Below, in pieces: positions 1 through 9,380 of a stretch of DNA of 56,997 bases. The notes beneath the pieces were generated by a model. The model searched no databases and was not told where the DNA came from. It saw only the letters and a program-made list of their open reading frames with translations. Within the stretch, counting starts at the first letter, position 1. The number at the start of each line of letters is the position of its first letter. The position numbers and the translations under genes were made by a program. Source of the stretch: Polyangium fumosum (GTDB lineage Bacteria; Myxococcota_A; Polyangia; Polyangiales; Polyangiaceae); the NCBI RefSeq assembly GCF_005144585.1, contig NZ_SSMQ01000081.1, positions 1 to 56,997 on the forward strand. Direction: 5' to 3'.

Positions 1-950
1 GGCCGCGCCGGGGCCGCAGCGCGCGCCGGGGCTGCGCGGACCGACGCGCGCGTCGGCCGACCTACCGCGGCGTGCCCAGCGCGCGAGGAGCGAGGCCCGC
101 GGCCGCGGCGGCTCGACGGCACGGGCTGGTCGGGCTCGAAGCCCGGAGCGCGTGCGCGATAGATGCTCGTGCTGTCGTGGCCCACATCGGCGAAAAACGC
201 CGTGTTCGGTCGAGGATCGGCGGGCGCCACGATGAGCAATCCGCCGGGCCGGAGCACACGATGAAACTCGCGATATGCGTCGACGATCACGCTCGGGCTG
301 AGGTAGATGGCGACGTTCCGGAAAAACACGGCGTCCACCGAGGCCGCGGGCAACGTCGCCGCGTGGTGCACCACGTGCCCCACGTCGAAGTTCACCGCCC
401 GCCGGACGAGGTCCGCCACCTCGGCGCTCGTTCCTTCGCCGCGCCGGAAGTAGCTGGCCGAGAGCCAGGCCGGCGCCTCGCGAAAGGCCCACGCGCCGTA
501 GACGGCGGCGCGCGCCCTGCGGATCGCCTCGGGGCTGATGTCCGACCCGAGGATGCGGACGCGCGCGAGGGCGTTCGCGCCGAGCCGCGCGTGGACGGCG
601 ATGGCGATGGAATACGGCTCCTCGCCGGTCGCGCAGCCCGCCGAGAGCACACACGCGCCCGCGAGCGGATCGGCGGAGAGCCGCGCATGGAGCGCGTCGA
701 CCAGAAAATCGAAATGGCCGTTGTGCCGAAAAAAAAACGTCTCCCGGACCGTGAGGTGGTCGAGGAGCTCGGGCAGGAGCGAGGGCCACGTCGCCGGTTC
801 CCGCTTCAGCGCCTCGACCGTGGTGCCGCGACGAACCGCGATGTGCTCGAGCCCGCGCGAGGCCTGGTCCGCCCAGTCGTCGCGGGGCGAGAGCCCACTC
901 GCGCGCGCGATCGCGTCGAGCAACGCGTCGAGCCCACCCTCGCCGCTCAT
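1..950 (-). CDS. cheR: CheR-type chemotaxis protein methyltransferase (C-terminus cut by window edge)
   Basis: SAM-dependent methyltransferase that methylates glutamates of chemoreceptors. Reading from ATG at 950, the frame stays open to base 1. The N-terminal helical domain contains the phrase TVRETFFFRHNGHFDFL (about residues 60-76), typical of the CheR N-domain. The SAM-binding motif LSAGCATGEEPYSIA and the stretch ILGSDIS follow, then VFFRNVAIYLS and FHRVLRPGGLLIV, all in CheR order. The last part before the edge is low-complexity Ala/Arg/Pro, so a linker to a further domain (TPR or receiver domains are common in myxobacterial CheR) may lie outside. The start codon overlaps the CheW stop as ATGA, so the two are translationally coupled. 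Family call is firm; the C-terminal architecture is unknown. Confidence 0.9.
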   Translation of the reverse strand, partial: MSGEGGLDALLDAIARASGLSPRDDWADQASRGLEHIAVRRGTTVEALKREPATWPSLLPELLDHLTVRETFFFRHNGHFDFLVDALHARLSADPLAGACVLSAGCATGEEPYSIAIAVHARLGANALARVRILGSDISPEAIRRARAAVYGAWAFREAPAWLSASYFRRGEGTSAEVADLVRRAVNFDVGHVVHHAATLPAASVDAVFFRNVAIYLSPSVIVDAYREFHRVLRPGGLLIVAPADPRPNTAFFADVGHDSTSIYRARAPGFEPDQPVPSSRRGRGPRSSRAGHAAVGRPTRASVRAAPARAAAPAR

Positions 951-1543
951 CGCCCCGGCGTCTCCTCGTGCCCCGCGCGCTCTGCCTCGGGAGGTTCGTC
1001 GAGGGGCGGGATGTCCGAGGTGGCGATGAGGCGGCTCAGGCTGAAGAGGAGCACGAGCCCTTTGGCGTCGCGGAGCGTCGCCCGCACGTAGGGCGCGATG
1101 GGCAAACTCGCCCCCGGCCCGTTCGTCCGTTCTCCCAGCGCGAACTCGCTCACGCCGAGCACCTCCTGCACGACGAGGCCGAGCCGCTGCTCGGCGTGCC
1201 GGCAGATGACGATTTGATCGTCGAGATCGAGCGTTCGCCCTCGGCGTTCGATCCGGGCCGCCACGTCGAGCACCGGGAGCGCCCGACCTCGGAGGTTCAA
1301 GAGCCCGTGCACCCACGGAGGCGCTTCGGGCAAGGGGGCCATCGCGGCCGCGGGGACCGCGCGTTCGACGACGTCGAGGGGCAAGGCGACCCGCGTCTGC
1401 TCGACCCGACAAACGACCGCCTGGATCTCGCCCGCGAGGGGCAGCGGTTCGTCGGCTTCGTGCGCCGACGTGGTGCACTCGAGCTCGTAGAGGCGTCGCT
1501 TGAGTTCGGCGATTTCCCGCCCGATGTCGTGCCGCGTGCTCAC
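947..1543 (-). CDS. cheW: CheW-like coupling protein
   Basis: A 198-residue protein with a short charged helical N-terminus (about 1-38) and one CheW domain (about 40-175), the adaptor that joins receptors to a CheA kinase. Visible CheW features are VVCRVEQTRVALPLDVVERAV, the conserved glycine region WVHGLLNLRGRALPVLDV, and the late strand LGLVVQEVLGVSEF. It starts with GTG, and that codon overlaps the upstream Hpt-REC stop (GTGA); its own stop overlaps the CheR start. The set Hpt-REC / CheW / CheR is thus one tightly coupled operon. No CheA or receptor is visible here; they may lie beyond base 1 or elsewhere. Confidence 0.86.
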   Translation of the reverse strand: MSTRHDIGREIAELKRRLYELECTTSAHEADEPLPLAGEIQAVVCRVEQTRVALPLDVVERAVPAAAMAPLPEAPPWVHGLLNLRGRALPVLDVAARIERRGRTLDLDDQIVICRHAEQRLGLVVQEVLGVSEFALGERTNGPGASLPIAPYVRATLRDAKGLVLLFSLSRLIATSDIPPLDEPPEAERAGHEETPGR

Positions 1544-2325
1544 GGTCCCCCCGATGCGCGTGCCGGCTTTGCGAGCTGCGCGGAGACCGCCGCGACGATC
1601 GCGCGCGCGTCGCCCGTCTTGCGCAGATGACCCGCAGCGCCGAGGCGCTTGGCCGTCGCGCGGAGCAAGGTATCCGGTTGGTTGGAAAAAAGAACGACGG
1701 GCGTCCGGTGGAAGACGCCATTCTGCGAGAGCCGTCGGAGCAGGGCGCCGGCATCCTGCTCCGCGATGGACAGGTCGAGCAGGATCAGCGCGGGCGGCTC
1801 CCCGGCGAGCGCTTCGACGGCAGCCGTCGACGTGTTTGCCGTGAGCACGCGGAACCCCGCTTCTTCGAGCGCGCGTTGCACGACGCGGAGCACGGTGCGG
1901 CTATCGTCCACGACGAGGACGGTCTGCAGCAGCGGTCGCGCCGCGAGGGAGACGGCCTCGCGCCCCCGACGTTCGGCGCGCGCCGGGGCGTGGCTCCTGC
2001 TCTGCGTGGCCGCGCCCCGCAGCACGTCCGAGAGCGCCCGAACTGTCTCGTCGACGAGCCGCAGCGCGTCCTCGGGGCTCCGGCTCGTGTCCCGTCGCAG
2101 CTCCCCCACGGCCCCTTCGAGCCGATACGCGAGGTCCCGGAGCGCCGGCAGATCGACCATCAAGAGAATGCCTCGCAGCGTGTGCGCGTCGCGGGAGAGC
2201 TCACGCACGGCGGCTCGATCCGACGGGCAGGCCCGCAGCGAGTCCCGCGAGCGCACCATCGAGGCGAGGAGCAGCTCGGATTCCGCAAGGAAATCGCTCA
2301 TGAGGAGCGGGTGCTCGGAGGCCAT
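1540..2325 (-). CDS. Hpt-domain and receiver-domain hybrid protein
   Basis: 261 residues. The N-terminal third is a helical histidine phosphotransfer (Hpt) domain with the signature DAHTLRGILLMV, where the His is the expected phospho-acceptor. After a basic linker comes a REC domain: LVVDDSRTVLRVVQ (acidic pocket), LILLDLS (phospho-Asp), PVVLFSNQ and the switch Lys in HLRKTGD. The Hpt and REC could exchange phosphate within the protein, as in CheA-type or multistep relays, but no kinase domain is present. It overlaps the CheW start and lies 78 bases downstream of another receiver protein, so it probably belongs to the same operon. The ATG at 2325 is used; an in-frame ATG at 2301 is an alternative. 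Confidence 0.8.
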   Translation of the reverse strand: MASEHPLLMSDFLAESELLLASMVRSRDSLRACPSDRAAVRELSRDAHTLRGILLMVDLPALRDLAYRLEGAVGELRRDTSRSPEDALRLVDETVRALSDVLRGAATQSRSHAPARAERRGREAVSLAARPLLQTVLVVDDSRTVLRVVQRALEEAGFRVLTANTSTAAVEALAGEPPALILLDLSIAEQDAGALLRRLSQNGVFHRTPVVLFSNQPDTLLRATAKRLGAAGHLRKTGDARAIVAAVSAQLAKPARASGGP

Positions 2326-2403
2326 TTCGTATGCTCTGTCTTTCTCTGCGCGGATCGTGTCGACGCGCCGCGGGCCGGGCGGCCGAGCGACGGCGCCAGG
2401 ATC

Positions 2404-3339
2404 TCAGCTCCCTGGGAGGAGACCCGACCGCACCTTGTCGAGCCACGCCCTCGCCGCGGCTTCGTCCCGGGAGAAATGTCGGTGCAGGGGCTTCCCGGTG
2501 AGCTTCGACACCGCACGCTGGACCATTTCGAGGACCACCTGAATATGGAAGTCCGCACCAAACGCGGCCATCGCGTGGGGCGGCACGCGCCTGGCCCAAG
2601 CGCTCATGTGATCCCGCGCCGCTGCATCGAGGGCGACGGTCTCGGACATATCAAAAAGGATGAGGTAATAGGGACGCGGGCCCGCCCACTCCTCCAGCCG
2701 CGAGAGTCCGGCCTTGTCGCTGCCATTCCCGCCACAGCTCCGCGCCTTGAGCAACACGAGGTCCGGCGGCTCGATGGTGATGTCGAAGCTGCCGGTTTCC
2801 GGGGCCTGCGCCCTCCGCGTGGAAGGGGGACCTTCGCCGCCGCTTTGCCGGGTGGATGCTTCGCCGAGAGGGTCCGAGAGGAACGCTGTCGCAGACATAC
2901 GCACCCGGCTCGACGGCTCGATGAGCATCGCGGCTTCGAGCGCGCCGACGAGCTCCTGCGTGTCCTCGGGCTTCTGGATGGCGCCGTCGGCCCCGAGGCG
3001 ATCCGCGAGCTTCTGCAAGACACCCTTGTGCATGTTGCTGCACAGGATCACGCGTACACGCGGCGCGGTGAAGGTCTCGCGGATCATCCGCATCAGACGC
3101 GGGCCGTCGAGCTGCGGCATATTGACGTCGAGCAACACGACCTCGCAGCCCGTCTCCCGTATCGCCTGCAAGCTCCCCTGGGGCCCGTGGTGAAAACGCG
3201 CGACCAAGCCCGCGCCGTCGAGCGTCCATGCCGCACGCCGGCCGAAGTCGTCGTCATCGTCGATGATGAGGACTTTTTTCCGAGGTGCAGCGATCACCCC
3301 CCGCCGCGGAACCCTGAGGGCTGTGTTGCGATGATTCAA
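2404..3339 (-). CDS. Response regulator with C-terminal STAS-like domain
   Basis: 311 residues. A REC domain occupies about 20-140: VLIIDDDDDFGRRAAW (acidic residues), VVLLDVNMPQLDGP (phospho-Asp and GP turn), VILCSN and IQKPED (switch Lys). After a linker, residues about 195-305 contain DITIEPPDLVLLKARSC and a central YYLILFDMSE strand, resembling SpoIIAA/STAS-like modules found in myxobacterial regulators; this second assignment is by pattern only. The start appears to be TTG at 3339, supported by a GGGGAGAG Shine-Dalgarno a few bases upstream. It is the first gene of the chemosensory-type group (REC-STAS, Hpt-REC, CheW, CheR). The 273 bases upstream hold no convincing gene. Confidence 0.78.
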   Translation of the reverse strand: MNHRNTALRVPRRGVIAAPRKKVLIIDDDDDFGRRAAWTLDGAGLVARFHHGPQGSLQAIRETGCEVVLLDVNMPQLDGPRLMRMIRETFTAPRVRVILCSNMHKGVLQKLADRLGADGAIQKPEDTQELVGALEAAMLIEPSSRVRMSATAFLSDPLGEASTRQSGGEGPPSTRRAQAPETGSFDITIEPPDLVLLKARSCGGNGSDKAGLSRLEEWAGPRPYYLILFDMSETVALDAAARDHMSAWARRVPPHAMAAFGADFHIQVVLEMVQRAVSKLTGKPLHRHFSRDEAAARAWLDKVRSGLLPGS

Positions 3340-3612
3340 AATCTCTCCCCATCGTTCGGATTAACACAATCAACAACCCGGCGTCAATCGCCATCACCGT
3401 GGTCTGTCCACGAAAATGCCCAGACCCGTCCACCGGCTCGACCCACCGGTCGAGGCCGCGAGTGACGTCAATACGATGACGATCTCGCCCCGCATCGCGC
3501 GACGCATGGTCAACGTAGAGACCACGGTGATTGGGGCCCCGCATCGCGCTGGCGTACGTGTGTTGTCCACCCTCCATGGAGTTCGCGTCCTTCTGGGACG
3601 CGGAATCCACGA

Positions 3613-5046
3613 TTAAGGTGTCGGGGTTCCCGCGCAGGTCACCGGGGCGCTCGTGGCGCAGGCCTTCTCGAATGGTTTGCCCGCGACGCGATCCCCGAGG
3701 AAGGTGAGGATCTCCGGCAGCGCCCAGGTCGTGGCCCTCGTGTGCGAGGCGCCGGCGCACTCGAGGTAACGCATGGGCATCCCCGCGTCGCACAGCGCCC
3801 CGAACGCGACGCGCTCGGTCGGCGTATCGACCAGCGTGTCCGCCTCGCCCGTGACGAACAGGATGCCATAACTCGCCGCGTCCTTCTGGATGCGCGATAC
3901 GCTCGTGGTGGTCAACCCATTCTCGGCGGCCATGCATCCCCACGGCGCGAACGCATCCAGCTTCCCGGACGCGGCGGCGTCGAGCGCCTCGGGCTGGAAA
4001 ATGGACGTCAGCATGTCCTTGCCCGAAAGGAGATCGCCCGGATCACACCCCGCGCCGAGGGCGGCCGGGACCTCCGCGTCGAGGGGCGGGAGCAGCACCT
4101 CCGCGAGTTTGTCCGCCGCGCCGTACCAGCCCGCGCTCGCGCCATAAAAGGCGACCATGTTGTCCGTCGATTCGCGCTTCGTGGTGAGCGCGAGCGTGCC
4201 CTCGCCGAGCATGTCCGCGGGCGGGACGGTGGTCGCAATGCCGACGATCTCGAGTTCGCGCGCATAATAAGGCGCGAGACGATCGACCCAAAGCGCCGCG
4301 TGCCCGCCCTGGGATCCACCCACCACGGCGAGGCGCGTCGAGGGCCGCGCGCCGCCCTCGCGGATCTCCTCGGGCAAACGCAGGACCGCGCGGGCCGCGT
4401 CGAGCGAGGCGATGGCTGTCGCCTGGCCGACCAGGTACGGGTGCAAGAAGCCCGTGGGCGGCGGCTCGTTCTTGAGGCCGATGTAATCGGGCGCCACGAC
4501 GACATACCCAATCGACGCGAGCGCGGCCGCGAGCGCCGCGGTATCCGTTTCTGCGCTCGGGCCGCAGCCGTCGGTGAAGCCGCTGGTGCCGTGCAGGACC
4601 ATGAGCGTCGGCAGCGCCTCGGCGTCCTCGGGCACGCTCGTCGGCCACGCGAGCAGCGCCGTCGCCTCCACTGCCTTGCCGCGATCCTGCGTCACGTACG
4701 TGAAGACATGGGTCACGACGTCGTATTGCAGCGAGACGGGCAGGTTGCCGAGCGCCTCGGCCGCGAGCGCGTCGAGCAGGCCTTTGGGGTACGTGGCCGT
4801 CGCCCTGTGCGAGGTGATCTCGCCGAGCGAGAGATCCCTCTGCCAGGCGTGATCGGGCTGCCCGCAGCGGGCCGGGGCATCGGCGAGGGCGTTGGTCTCG
4901 GGTGTCCCCGCGACCTCGGGGGCCGGGATCTCCGGCTTCCCCGGGCCGCTGGGCGGCGGGGGACTGTCCTCCCCGCCACATGCGGCGAGGGCGAGGGTGC
5001 TGCCAAGGAGAATGCCGCGAACGCGGCGATCCAAAAGGTACCTCAT
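3613..5046 (-). CDS. Secreted alpha/beta hydrolase (lipase/esterase-like) lipoprotein
   Basis: 477 residues. The N-terminus is a lipoprotein signal peptide with lipobox LAAC followed by a Pro-rich spacer. The body has an alpha/beta-hydrolase fold: oxyanion-region sequence TLMVLHGTSGFTDGCG, YVVVAPDYIGL, nucleophile elbow VVGGSQGGHAAL (Ser as nucleophile), a late acid in FVTGEADTLVDTP and a candidate catalytic His in CAGASHTRATTW. The layout resembles the secretory lipase family and related bacterial esterases. Several cysteines suggest extracytoplasmic disulfides. It is a monocistronic minus-strand gene. Substrate is not predictable from sequence; lipid or polyester hydrolysis is likely. Confidence 0.8.
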   Translation of the reverse strand: MRYLLDRRVRGILLGSTLALAACGGEDSPPPPSGPGKPEIPAPEVAGTPETNALADAPARCGQPDHAWQRDLSLGEITSHRATATYPKGLLDALAAEALGNLPVSLQYDVVTHVFTYVTQDRGKAVEATALLAWPTSVPEDAEALPTLMVLHGTSGFTDGCGPSAETDTAALAAALASIGYVVVAPDYIGLKNEPPPTGFLHPYLVGQATAIASLDAARAVLRLPEEIREGGARPSTRLAVVGGSQGGHAALWVDRLAPYYARELEIVGIATTVPPADMLGEGTLALTTKRESTDNMVAFYGASAGWYGAADKLAEVLLPPLDAEVPAALGAGCDPGDLLSGKDMLTSIFQPEALDAAASGKLDAFAPWGCMAAENGLTTTSVSRIQKDAASYGILFVTGEADTLVDTPTERVAFGALCDAGMPMRYLECAGASHTRATTWALPEILTFLGDRVAGKPFEKACATSAPVTCAGTPTP

Positions 5047-5175
5047 GGGCCGCGCACCTTACGCGTTGCGCCGCGGGACGACAATGGCCTGCGCGCGCCG
5101 CGCAACGCAGAGCACGACCGACGAAGCGCGGATGTCAAAAGGATTCGCGCCGAAAACGCGCGCGCCGGCCTCGGA

Positions 5176-5562
5176 TCAACGAGCCGCGTTCGCCGCGCGT
5201 CCGGAGCGCCAGTACAGGAAGCCGGCCACCAGGGGCGCCAGCGCCGCGACGAGAATCGAGCCTGCCACCAGCGTGCGTCCGCAGTCCCCGGCGCGCGCGC
5301 TCATCCACGAGCCCGGATGAAGCGCCACCACGAGGAACAAGGGCCCCTGTGTTCGCCAGCCCGCCGAGCGCAGCCGAGGTGTGAAGGCCGCGCCACCGGC
5401 CACGAGCAGCGTCACGAGCCACAGGATCCAGCCGAGCCGCTCGGCGCGAAGAATCGCTTCCATCGCACCCGGACCCGAGCACGCAAACGCGGAACCCGGG
5501 ACCGCCAGCATGGCTGCGGCGATTCCCGAGAGGCACGACTGGAAAGAATTCGAGGGGCGCAT
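5176..5562 (-). CDS. Small membrane protein of unknown function
   Basis: 128 residues with an N-terminal signal-like segment (LSGIAAAMLAVPGSAFA) and three further hydrophobic helices (WILWLVTLLVAGGAAF, LFLVVALHPGSW, LVAGSILVAALAPLVAGFLY), ending in a short Arg-rich cytoplasmic tail. No family was recognised. Codon use is GC-rich at third positions like its neighbours, which supports a real gene. It lies 129 bases upstream of the hydrolase start and is not clearly co-transcribed with anything. Confidence 0.55.
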   Translation of the reverse strand: MRPSNSFQSCLSGIAAAMLAVPGSAFACSGPGAMEAILRAERLGWILWLVTLLVAGGAAFTPRLRSAGWRTQGPLFLVVALHPGSWMSARAGDCGRTLVAGSILVAALAPLVAGFLYWRSGRAANAAR

Positions 5563-5792
5563 GTTCGGAAAGTCAGCTAAGCAAACGATCTCGCGATGTC
5601 AAGAAACGTCGCTCGTGGGCATAACGGAGGGGACTCCAGGGTTGGAACAGGGTTCCGTTGACGAAATCGTCGCCATCGCGATCGCGTTTCCGGAGCCGTG
5701 GTGGGTAGCGCGCGCCCGGTTCCCCAACGAGGGGGGCGGCGGCTTTCAGATCGGCGATGGGTGACCCGGAAGGACGATTTCGATCGTCCCTG

Positions 5793-6542
5793 TCACGCCC
5801 GCGTGGGCACCTGCTCGGCCGGCCCTGGCGGGCCCGGGCGCGCCTTGCGGAGCACCTGATCCGGCTCGAGCGCGCGCGCCGTGAGCCCCGCGAGCGCGGC
5901 GCCGAGCAGCGGCGCGATCCAGAACATCCAGAGCTGCGCGAGCGCCCAGCCGCCCACGAACAGCGCTGGCCCCGTGGAGCGCGCAGGGTTGACGGAGGCA
6001 TTGGTGATCGGGAGGTCGACGAGGTGAATCAGCGTCAGGCAGAGGCCAATCGCGATTCCGCCGAACGTATTCATCGCGCGCTTCGACGTGGCGCCGAGGA
6101 TCACGACGACGAAAAAGAACGTCAGCACGACCTCGGCGAAAAACGCGGACGACGCGGCATAACCGGCCGGCGAGTGCGCGCCGTAGCCGTTCGCGCCGAG
6201 GCCGCTCGCGACGGGGTCGTAGCCGCCGGGCATGCCTCGCGCGATGAGCAGCAGGAGGCCCGCGCCGACGACGCCGCCGACGAGCTGGGCCACGATGTAC
6301 GGCAGCACCTCCGCGCGCGGGAACCGCCCGGCTGCCGCGAGCCCCACCGTGACGGCCGGGTTGAGGTGCGCGCCCGAGATGTGGCCGAATGCGTAGGCCA
6401 TGGTGAGTACGGTGAGGCCGAACGCGAACGCGACGCCGAGGTTTCCGATCTTGTCGCCCGCGATGACGGCGCTGCCGACGCCGCCGAGCACGAGCCAGCA
6501 CGTCCCGACAGCCTCTGCGATGATCTTTTTTCCAATGGACAT
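5793..6542 (-). CDS. aqpZ: Aquaporin Z-type water channel
   Basis: 249-residue MIP-family channel. Both pore half-helices are intact: HLNPAVTVG (NPA at about 61-63) and [12 protein letters not shown] (NPA at about 185-187), with the selectivity-filter Arg directly after the second motif and a His in [10 protein letters not shown] upstream of it, as in water-selective AqpZ. Six membrane segments can be traced. A linker between the third and fourth segments (about 104-128, Gly/Ala-rich) is somewhat long. Expected role: fast water flow across the inner membrane for osmotic adjustment. It stands alone, downstream of the PAS kinase on the same strand with a 187-base gap. Confidence 0.95.
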   Translation of the reverse strand: MSIGKKIIAEAVGTCWLVLGGVGSAVIAGDKIGNLGVAFAFGLTVLTMAYAFGHISGAHLNPAVTVGLAAAGRFPRAEVLPYIVAQLVGGVVGAGLLLLIARGMPGGYDPVASGLGANGYGAHSPAGYAASSAFFAEVVLTFFFVVVILGATSKRAMNTFGGIAIGLCLTLIHLVDLPITNASVNPARSTGPALFVGGWALAQLWMFWIAPLLGAALAGLTARALEPDQVLRKARPGPPGPAEQVPTRA

Positions 6543-6729
6543 CAGAACTCCCCCCCTTTCCCCGAACGTGGGGTAGGGCGCGCGTACGTCCAGGCGCCCA
6601 CCTGTTCACGTTCGACGCGGGAGATCCGGATCAAAACAGCCAAGCGAGCGCACCTCGCCAAGGCTCGCAGACGAGCGCCGCCGTTTCGGTCGCGCCAGCG
6701 AATCCGGAACGTCGCTCCTGCGGTTTCGT

Positions 6730-9207
6730 CTACCGCCCGGTTGTCTTTCCGGCCTTCGAGGGCGCGACCTGCTCATCTCTGGTGGCATTCGCCGATTCTT
6801 TCGACGTGTCCTCGCGTATCCCCTCCACGCAGGCCTCGATGGGCAAGGAAAACGAAAACGTGGTGGTCTCGCCGGGGACGCTGTGGGCCTCGATCCGCCC
6901 GCCGTGCGCTTCCACGAGGCCCCGCACGATGTAGAGCCCGAGCCCGAGCCCCTTGATCATGCTGCCTTTCGCGCGCCCTCGCTGAAATCGTTCGAACAGG
7001 GTGCGGATGTCCTCGGCGGCGATGCCCGGCCCCTGGTTCCGCACCGCCACCACCACCTCGTCGCCGCGCCGCTCCGCGACGAGCTCGATGGGGGTCCCGG
7101 GGGAGCCGTATTTGATCGCATTGGAGAGGAGGTTCTCCGCGACCTGCTCGATCCGTTGCGCGTCCACGAAGAGGGCCGGGATCTCGCCGTGGATCGAGAG
7201 CGTGACGCGCTCGCGGCTGCCGCTCGCCTCGAGGACGCGCCCGAGCAGCGCAGGGAGGTCGGCCTTCGCGCGCAAGAGCTCCAGCCTGTGTGCCTCGATT
7301 CTCGACACATCGAGCAGGTCGCCGATCATGCGGCTGAGCCGCGCTGCACTTCCGACGATCCGCTCGCCGCGGCTGCGCGCCGTGGCGTCGGCCCCGGAGC
7401 GCGCGAGGACCCCGGCGAGCGTCATGATGGTCGCGACCGGCTGGCGCAGGTCATGGGCCACCACGCTGGTCCATTCCTGGCGCAATCGTTCGAGCTCCTT
7501 CAGCGGCGTGATGTCCTCGTACGTCACCACGGCGCCGACGATCTCGCCGCCCTCGTCGCGAATGGGGGACACATTGTTCAAGACGGGCACGTCGGGCTCG
7601 TGGGGCGTCCGGATGATGAGCTCCCGTCCTGTGACGATCTCGCCGCGAAGGGCACGATCCAGCGAGATATCCTCATCGGGGACCGGCGAGCCGTCCGGCA
7701 GGTGGAGCCGCTGCCGCAAGAGGCCGAGCACGTCCGTCGGCATGGCCTGCCCCATGAGCTCCTCCGCCTTGTGGTTCATGAGAAACTCCGGCCCTTTGTC
7801 CAGCTTGCAGAGCACGATTCCAATGGGCGAGCGATCGATCACGGTCCGGAGCCACCGCCGCTCCGTGGACAACGCGTGAACGAGCCGTTCACGCTCCGCT
7901 TCGAGCCGGTGCTGCTCGGTCACGTCGTCATTGATGGCGAAAGCCCCGAGGAGCCGGCCGTTCGGATCTCGCACCGGCGCCGCCGAGTTCAGCACGAACT
8001 TGCGGATGCCGTCGAAGGTCTGGATCTCGACGAGCTCGTTCAGCGCGGTCTCGCCTTTCTTCACGGCGCGAGAGAGGGCCCATTCGTCCGACTTGACCTC
8101 CTTGCCCGTGTCGGCCCACCATCCCTTGTATTCGTCGAATTGTTCGGGTCCGACGAACCTCGCCCCGCCCCAGATGCGGTGTCCGGCGGGGTTGATCAGG
8201 ACCAGGTGGCCGTGCTCGTCGGAGACCCATACCCCGACCGGCAACGTCTCGAGGACCTTCCGGAAGAGCGCCTCGCTCTTCTGGAGCGCCTTCTCCGCGC
8301 GGCGCTGCTCCGTCACGTCCTCGACCGTCCCCCACATGCGGATCGCGCGCCCCGCGTCGTCGCGGCTCACGTCGCAGTCCACGTGCAGGATCCGCTCCCG
8401 GTCGTCGGCGGCGAGGATACGGTGATCGATCGAATACGAGGAGGCGGCCCCGTCGAGGGCGCCTCGTATGACTTCCTCGACCTCCACGCGATCGTCGGGA
8501 TGCACGAACGAAAGGAAGTCCTCGCAGGTCTTTTTTTCGGCTGAGGGGGGCAGGCCGAAGAGGCGGGAGCACTCGTCCGACCAGAAGACCTCGTTTGTGT
8601 CGATCTCCCATTCCCAGCTCCCGAGATGGGCGATCCGCTGGGCGCGGGCGAGGCGCTCCCGGCTCCGTCGCAGCGCATTCTCCTCCGCCGGACGCGCGGA
8701 GCCGAGCGCGGCCCCGATCAAACTGGCGAGGGCCGAAAGCATGGGGAGTGTCCGGTCCTCACCGTTTTTGGCAGGCGCCGCGAAGCAAAGGAGGAGCCCG
8801 AGCAGACGCTCCCCGGCCACGAGGGGCGCCGCGAGGGCTCTCTGGCCGCATCCGAGCTCCGCGGCCACGCGCGCGTCGGAGGGGGCGTTTTTTGCTGCGG
8901 CGTCGACCTCCGCGGCTTTGCGCGTGCGCGCCACCCGGGCAATCAGGCTGGCGGATTCGAGCGGGAGCGAGGCGAGACGGGCGAGCAGCGCCTCAGGTGC
9001 GCCGTGATGCGCGGAAACGGCGAGCGTACGCCCGTCTTCGCTGACGCCGTAAAAGAGCGTCACGTGTGTGTCGAGCGCCGAGGCCACGAAGTCGACGGCG
9101 ATGCGGTGCGCGTCCCGAGGCTCGACGGAGCTGCTCAGGAGGCGCGCCGCGAGCGTGGAAAACGTATCTTCGCTGCTGGCAACGATGCTTGTGTCGGCGC
9201 CCGCCAT
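6730..9207 (-). CDS. Multi-sensor histidine kinase (GAF-PAS-PAS-PAS-HisKA-HATPase)
   Basis: 825 residues, no membrane segment, so a soluble sensor kinase. In order: a GAF-like domain (about 15-165), then PAS modules near 195-305 (ending GTVEDVTEQRRAEKAL), 310-435 (ending AINDDVTEQHRL) and 450-570 (ending VVTYEDITPLKEL). The HisKA H-box is SVVAHDLRQPVATIMTL. HATPase motifs are the N-box ENLLSNAIKYG, the G1 box NQGPGI and GLGLGLYIVRGLVEAHGG. No receiver domain is attached and no cognate regulator is adjacent, so its partner is unknown. It lies 173 bases downstream of a class IV aminotransferase on the same strand. It is paralogous to the frameshifted kinase at 10396-13254, sharing domain order at the C-terminal half. 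Confidence 0.93.
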   Translation of the reverse strand: MAGADTSIVASSEDTFSTLAARLLSSSVEPRDAHRIAVDFVASALDTHVTLFYGVSEDGRTLAVSAHHGAPEALLARLASLPLESASLIARVARTRKAAEVDAAAKNAPSDARVAAELGCGQRALAAPLVAGERLLGLLLCFAAPAKNGEDRTLPMLSALASLIGAALGSARPAEENALRRSRERLARAQRIAHLGSWEWEIDTNEVFWSDECSRLFGLPPSAEKKTCEDFLSFVHPDDRVEVEEVIRGALDGAASSYSIDHRILAADDRERILHVDCDVSRDDAGRAIRMWGTVEDVTEQRRAEKALQKSEALFRKVLETLPVGVWVSDEHGHLVLINPAGHRIWGGARFVGPEQFDEYKGWWADTGKEVKSDEWALSRAVKKGETALNELVEIQTFDGIRKFVLNSAAPVRDPNGRLLGAFAINDDVTEQHRLEAERERLVHALSTERRWLRTVIDRSPIGIVLCKLDKGPEFLMNHKAEELMGQAMPTDVLGLLRQRLHLPDGSPVPDEDISLDRALRGEIVTGRELIIRTPHEPDVPVLNNVSPIRDEGGEIVGAVVTYEDITPLKELERLRQEWTSVVAHDLRQPVATIMTLAGVLARSGADATARSRGERIVGSAARLSRMIGDLLDVSRIEAHRLELLRAKADLPALLGRVLEASGSRERVTLSIHGEIPALFVDAQRIEQVAENLLSNAIKYGSPGTPIELVAERRGDEVVVAVRNQGPGIAAEDIRTLFERFQRGRAKGSMIKGLGLGLYIVRGLVEAHGGRIEAHSVPGETTTFSFSLPIEACVEGIREDTSKESANATRDEQVAPSKAGKTTGR

Positions 9208-9380
9208 CTTGTCCCACGCCGCGCCAGTAAAACATGATCAAGGCTTCGTGTCACGCTTACAAAGTTCGTCGAAAGTAGGAGCCTGCTCGCGCTCGTGCGC
9301 CGGGGGCTTCGTCGGATCAGGCGCTCCCACGAACCTGACGCCCTCGTGGCAGCGTCGGCTCGCTCGAACCGAGCGGAGCT

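Noticed and set aside
3416-3616. Small plus-strand reading frame between the REC-STAS and hydrolase genes
   Set aside because: No ribosome site, no homology and atypical composition.
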